Below are positions 60,961 to 64,000 of a stretch of 64,000 nt of DNA, piece after piece. The notes below the pieces were generated by a model. It ran no database searches, was not told the DNA's origin, and was given only the letters and a program-made list of their open reading frames with translations. Source of the DNA: Terrabacter sp. Ter38 (GTDB lineage Bacteria > Actinomycetota > Actinomycetes > Actinomycetales > Dermatophilaceae). The stretch lies in NCBI RefSeq assembly GCF_024519435.1, contig NZ_JALJRZ010000011.1, positions 62,001 through 126,000 on the forward strand. Direction: 5' to 3'. Within the stretch, counting starts at the first letter, position 1; each line of letters opens with the position of its first letter. The translations under genes and the position numbers were made by a program.

Positions 60961-61581
60961 TCAGCCCTCGCGGTGCAGCACGACGACGGTGTCGAGCGCG
61001 ACGCGCTCACCGTCGTCGGTCGGGACCGGACGCTCGCGAATGCCGGACTGCAGGGGCGCGACGGGGAGCCCCTCGGCGCCGTCGAGCACCTCCTCGGGGT
61101 CGTAGAGCACGGCCCGGTCGCTCGGACCACCCCAGCCCTCGGCGAGGTTGCGACCGGCGTGCCCGATGACGACGACCAGACCGCCAGGGCGCACCGCCTC
61201 GACGGCCGAGCGAAGCGCCTGCCGCCACTGCTCGGCCGGCAGCTGGAGGTAGCAGAGCACTGCGAGATCGTAGGCGGCTGGACCGCCGGGCGTCGACTGC
61301 GTCGCGTCGGCCACGACCGCGGTCAGCCGGCCGAGGCCGTCGCCGAGACGGTCGGCCGCGAGCGACCGCATCCGCTCCACGGCCACCGGCGAGTAGTCCG
61401 ACGCCGTGACGACCCAGCCCTGCTCGACCATCCAGATCGCGTTGCGCCCCTCGCCCGCGGCGAGGTCGACCGCGTGACCCGGTGTCAGCGGGCCGATGAT
61501 CTCGGCGACGAAGCGGTTCGGCTCGGCCGACCACACGAGATCGTGGGCGGCATACCGATCGTCCCAGTCCTTGGCGTCCAC
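60961..61581 (-). CDS. class I SAM-dependent methyltransferase (TehB-like)
   Basis: A 206-residue methyltransferase: SAM motif I AVDLAAGEGRNAIWMVEQGW, acidic residue in TASDYSP and motif for substrate in LCYLQLP. The sequence fits TehB-type small-molecule methyltransferases. GTG start at 61581, with GAGGAG seven bases upstream. It is convergent with the small HTH gene by 10 bp. Confidence 0.87.
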   Translation of the reverse strand: MDAKDWDDRYAAHDLVWSAEPNRFVAEIIGPLTPGHAVDLAAGEGRNAIWMVEQGWVVTASDYSPVAVERMRSLAADRLGDGLGRLTAVVADATQSTPGGPAAYDLAVLCYLQLPAEQWRQALRSAVEAVRPGGLVVVIGHAGRNLAEGWGGPSDRAVLYDPEEVLDGAEGLPVAPLQSGIRERPVPTDDGERVALDTVVVLHREG

Positions 61582-61713
61582 GGTGACTCTCCTCGTCGTC
61601 GGCTGGCGACCTGTTGGAGGTCGCGAATCCCATTGTGTCGCGGCACGTCTCGTGCGTCACGATTCGGATGCGCCCACCCGCTCCGCGCGTAGCGTGGATG
61701 GCGGAAGGGATCC

Positions 61714-62238
61714 ATGATGAACGTCCTCATCGTCCACGAGTCCATGTTCGGCAACACCCGTGAGATCGCCTCGGCCATCGCCGACGGGCTGCGCCGTGGC
61801 AGACCGGCCGAGGCCGGCGACGTCCGCCTCGTCCACGTCGACGACGCCCCGACCGTCATCCCCGACGACGTCGACCTGCTGCTCCTCGGCGGACCGACGC
61901 ACGCCCTCGGGATGAGCCGCCCGAAGACGCGCGAGGACGCGACGGCGAAGGGCGGCGCCGCCGCGCACGAGGGCGTCCGCGAGTGGATCGAGTCCGTGAC
62001 AGCCTCGCCCGAGCTCCCCGTCGTCACCTTCGACACGCGCGTTCACGTCAGGATGCTGCCGGGCTCGGCCGCGAGGGCCGCGGCGACGTCCCTGCGGCAC
62101 CACGGATTCCGTCGCGTCGAGCGCGGCGAGACCTTCTGGGTCCAGGGCACGCCCGGACCCGTCGAGGCGGGCGAGCTCGACCGCGCCCGCGAGTGGGGCG
62201 CCGAGCTGGCCTCACGCGTCACCCACGTCGTCGCGTGA
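61714..62238 (+). CDS. flavodoxin-family protein
   Basis: A 174-residue flavodoxin: phosphate loop HESMFGNTREIASAIADGL (residues about 8-26), the 50s loop LLLLGGPTHALGMSRPKTRED and a third loop near VVTFDTRV. FMN binding is likely. It may act as an electron carrier or, with its long loops, as a quinone reductase-like protein. ATG at 61714 with GGAAGG site. It is divergent from the methyltransferase. Confidence 0.87.
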   Translation: MMNVLIVHESMFGNTREIASAIADGLRRGRPAEAGDVRLVHVDDAPTVIPDDVDLLLLGGPTHALGMSRPKTREDATAKGGAAAHEGVREWIESVTASPELPVVTFDTRVHVRMLPGSAARAAATSLRHHGFRRVERGETFWVQGTPGPVEAGELDRAREWGAELASRVTHVVA

Positions 62239-62254
62239 CGCCGTCGGGCCGAGC

Positions 62255-63196
62255 TCAGCCGAGGGAGTCGAGCCAGGGCTCGAGGTGCTCGAGCACGTCG
62301 TCGGGGGCCTCGAGCTGAGGCGTGTGCCCCATCCCGTCGAGCCACGCCGTACGCCAGGCCGGGTTGAGGCGCGCCGCGCGGCGGGCGGCCGAGACGGGCA
62401 CGAGACGGTCGCGGGTGCCGTGGATGAGCAGCACGGGCCGATCGAGGTCGCGCATGATGCGGTCGTACTCACGCCGACCACGGAGCACCCGCAGCAGGGA
62501 ACGCGCCGCGCCGAGGAACTCGCCCTCGGGGTCCGGGAGAGACCGGCGCCAGGCGGCGAGCTCCACGCCCGCCTCGACGACGTCGATGTCGGCGCGTGAC
62601 GGGTCGGCGAAGCACAGGGCCACGGTGCCGAGCACGCGTTGCCGGTCCGAGACGCTCTTGTTGTAGCGGGTCAGCACGAGCTCGCCGACGCGCGGCACGG
62701 CATACATGGCGAAGGTCGCAGCGACCTGGGGGTCGGGGCGCGCACCGGGGTTCGGCAGCGCGGGGTCGACGAGCGCGAGGCCCACGACCTGCTCGGGGCG
62801 GCGGTCGGCGAGCAGCAGGCTCACCATCCCGCCCATCGAGTTGCCGACGAGGACGACGGGGCGGCCGAGCACCTCGTGGACGAAGCGGCTGAGCAGGGCC
62901 GCGTTGTGGTTGACGCTCGTCGCACGACCGTGGGCCGGGCTCAGCCCGAAGCCCGGCAGGTCGATCGCGACGACCCGGCGACGTGCGGCGAGGGCCGGTG
63001 CGATGCCGACCCAGTTGAGGTGCGAACCTCCCAGTCCGTGGACCAGGACGACCGGCGGCGCCTCGGGCGTCCCCGGATCCGTGTCCGGGCCGCCGAAGTC
63101 GACCCAGTGGACGGGGCCGTCGAGGTCGATGGTGCGGCCGACGCCTCCCCACGGGGACGCGATGTCGGTCGGTGCGCTGGACGGCGGGATCGTCAT
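62255..63196 (-). CDS. alpha/beta-hydrolase
   Basis: A 313-residue alpha/beta-hydrolase: oxyanion HGLGGSHLNWVG, nucleophile Ser in VGNSMGGMVSLL, acid Asp in IHGTRDRLVPV and His in DGMGHTPQLE. The order Ser-Asp-His is intact. Esterase, lipase or haloalkane dehalogenase-like roles are possible. TAACCT on the minus strand (63208-63203) ends six bases before the start, overlapping the stop of the sigma gene, so it may have its own leaderless promoter. Confidence 0.9.
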   Translation of the reverse strand: MTIPPSSAPTDIASPWGGVGRTIDLDGPVHWVDFGGPDTDPGTPEAPPVVLVHGLGGSHLNWVGIAPALAARRRVVAIDLPGFGLSPAHGRATSVNHNAALLSRFVHEVLGRPVVLVGNSMGGMVSLLLADRRPEQVVGLALVDPALPNPGARPDPQVAATFAMYAVPRVGELVLTRYNKSVSDRQRVLGTVALCFADPSRADIDVVEAGVELAAWRRSLPDPEGEFLGAARSLLRVLRGRREYDRIMRDLDRPVLLIHGTRDRLVPVSAARRAARLNPAWRTAWLDGMGHTPQLEAPDDVLEHLEPWLDSLG

Positions 63197-63205
63197 GACC
63201 GCAGG

Positions 63206-64000
63206 TTACCGCCGGTCATCTGTCCGCGCGGCAGCTCCGCGGGCGCGAGCGAGCAGGTGGCGCGACTCGGGACCGTTGTCGCTGAGCCCGGCGGCCCGGT
63301 CCCACTCGGTGGCCGACTCGCGCCACCGCGAGAGACGACCCAGCAGCTCGGCCCGCACGACGTGGTAGGCGACGTAGCCGTCGAGGTCCAGACGGTCGAT
63401 GAGCGCGATCGCGGCCTGCGGACCGTCGAGCTCGGCGACGGCGACGGCCCGGTTGAGCCGCACGACGTCGGTCGGCGCGAGGCGCAGCAGGTGGTCGTAG
63501 AGCACGACGACCTGGGACCAGTCGGTCTCCGCCGCGGTCGGGGCATCGGTGTGCACGGCGTTGATCGCGGCCTGCAGCTGGTACGGACCGGGGGCGCCGC
63601 GCCGCAGGCACCGGCGGACCAGCGCCTGGCCCTCGTCGACGAGCGCGCGATCCCAGAGGGAGCGGTCCTGCTCCGCGAGGACGACGAGCTCGCCGGCGGC
63701 GTCCGTGCGCGCGGCGCGGCGGGCCTCGGTCAGCAACATGAGGGCCAGCAGGCCGGTGGCCTCCGGCTCGTCGGGCATCAGCTCGACGAGCACCCGCGCC
63801 AGCCGGATCGCCTCGGCGGCGAGGTCCGATCGGCCGAGGTCGGCCCCGGCGGTGGCGGTGTGACCCTCCGTGAAGACGAGGTAGAGCACGGACAGGACCG
63901 AGGCGAGCCGGGCGGGCAGGTCCTCGTCGCGCGGCACCCGGTAGGGAATGCCGGCCGAGCGGATCTTGCTCTTGGCTCGGACGATCCGCTGGGCCATCGT
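63206..64000 (-). CDS. ECF42-type sigma factor, C-terminal part (truncated by window end)
   Basis: The visible 264 residues begin in sigma-4 ([13 protein letters not shown]) and continue into the TPR-like ECF42 extension ([19 protein letters not shown], then [25 protein letters not shown]). Motifs match the ECF42 C-terminal domain closely, better than the protein at 53487. The sigma-2 part lies beyond base 64000. Its DGPF partner, if any, is outside the window. The stop is 10 bp before the alpha/beta-hydrolase start. Confidence 0.88.
   Translation of the reverse strand, partial: TMAQRIVRAKSKIRSAGIPYRVPRDEDLPARLASVLSVLYLVFTEGHTATAGADLGRSDLAAEAIRLARVLVELMPDEPEATGLLALMLLTEARRAARTDAAGELVVLAEQDRSLWDRALVDEGQALVRRCLRRGAPGPYQLQAAINAVHTDAPTAAETDWSQVVVLYDHLLRLAPTDVVRLNRAVAVAELDGPQAAIALIDRLDLDGYVAYHVVRAELLGRLSRWRESATEWDRAAGLSDNGPESRHLLARARGAAARTDDRR

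Overview
The window is very GC-rich (roughly 70-73% by eye), gene-dense chromosomal DNA with actinobacterial content: two GAF-ANTAR proteins, F420-type luciferase-like oxidoreductases, a ClgR/PopR-type regulator with a second clpP pair, a tmsAB pair for 10-methyl branched fatty acids, ECF42 sigma factors with a DGPF protein, MocR, DUF664/DinB proteins and many apparently leaderless starts. I infer a Micrococcales bacterium of the Intrasporangiaceae/Dermatophilaceae type (Janibacter, Knoellia or Terrabacter-like). That placement is inference, not proof. I see no rRNA, tRNA, CRISPR array, insertion sequence or prophage block.

Layout. 1-14 kb: paired TfoX-domain proteins, a translationally coupled GAF-ANTAR pair, an M20 peptidase-MFS operon, a luciferase-like/hemerythrin fusion, a PfpI protein, a metallo-beta-lactamase-fold protein, a TIGR03557-type oxidoreductase, an MFS exporter, endonuclease IV and an orphan KdpD-like membrane protein. 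14-22 kb: a mannose locus with a huge secreted GH92 alpha-mannosidase, a divergent LacI regulator and a coupled mannose-6-phosphate isomerase. 22-30 kb: DrrAB-type ABC exporter, a ClgR-like regulator behind a good ClgR box, three secreted proteins (two of them peptidoglycan hydrolase-like and coupled), then a clpP pair with both ClgR-like and PopR-like boxes upstream.

30-43 kb: FAD dehydrogenase, PAP2 phosphatase, DNA polymerase IV, a collagen-like repeat protein, penicillin acylase-family hydrolase, DUF2237, a pentapeptide-repeat protein, a lipoprotein, an APH-like kinase and a DUF389 protein. 43-51 kb: an ArsR-CDF-CDF metal operon, an MFS protein, a MocR regulator divergent from an amino acid permease across a dense operator array, and a second large permease. 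51-64 kb: a divergent RelA/SpoT-domain protein with a striking interleaved inverted repeat upstream, DGPF protein plus ECF42 sigma factor, LysE exporter, tmsAB, a hemerythrin-like protein, a CstR-like regulator beside a vestige of a CoA-disulfide reductase, YnfA, a small HTH protein behind twin palindromes, and a second ECF42 sigma factor cut by the window end.

The strongest leads are in non-coding DNA: the interleaved repeat at 51726-51778 (a textbook H-type pseudoknot topology), the two Clp-regulator boxes, the twin operators at 60648-60708, the MocR array at 47724-47761, and a heptamer GTATGCC/GGCATAC that recurs about 28 times and forces rare codons.
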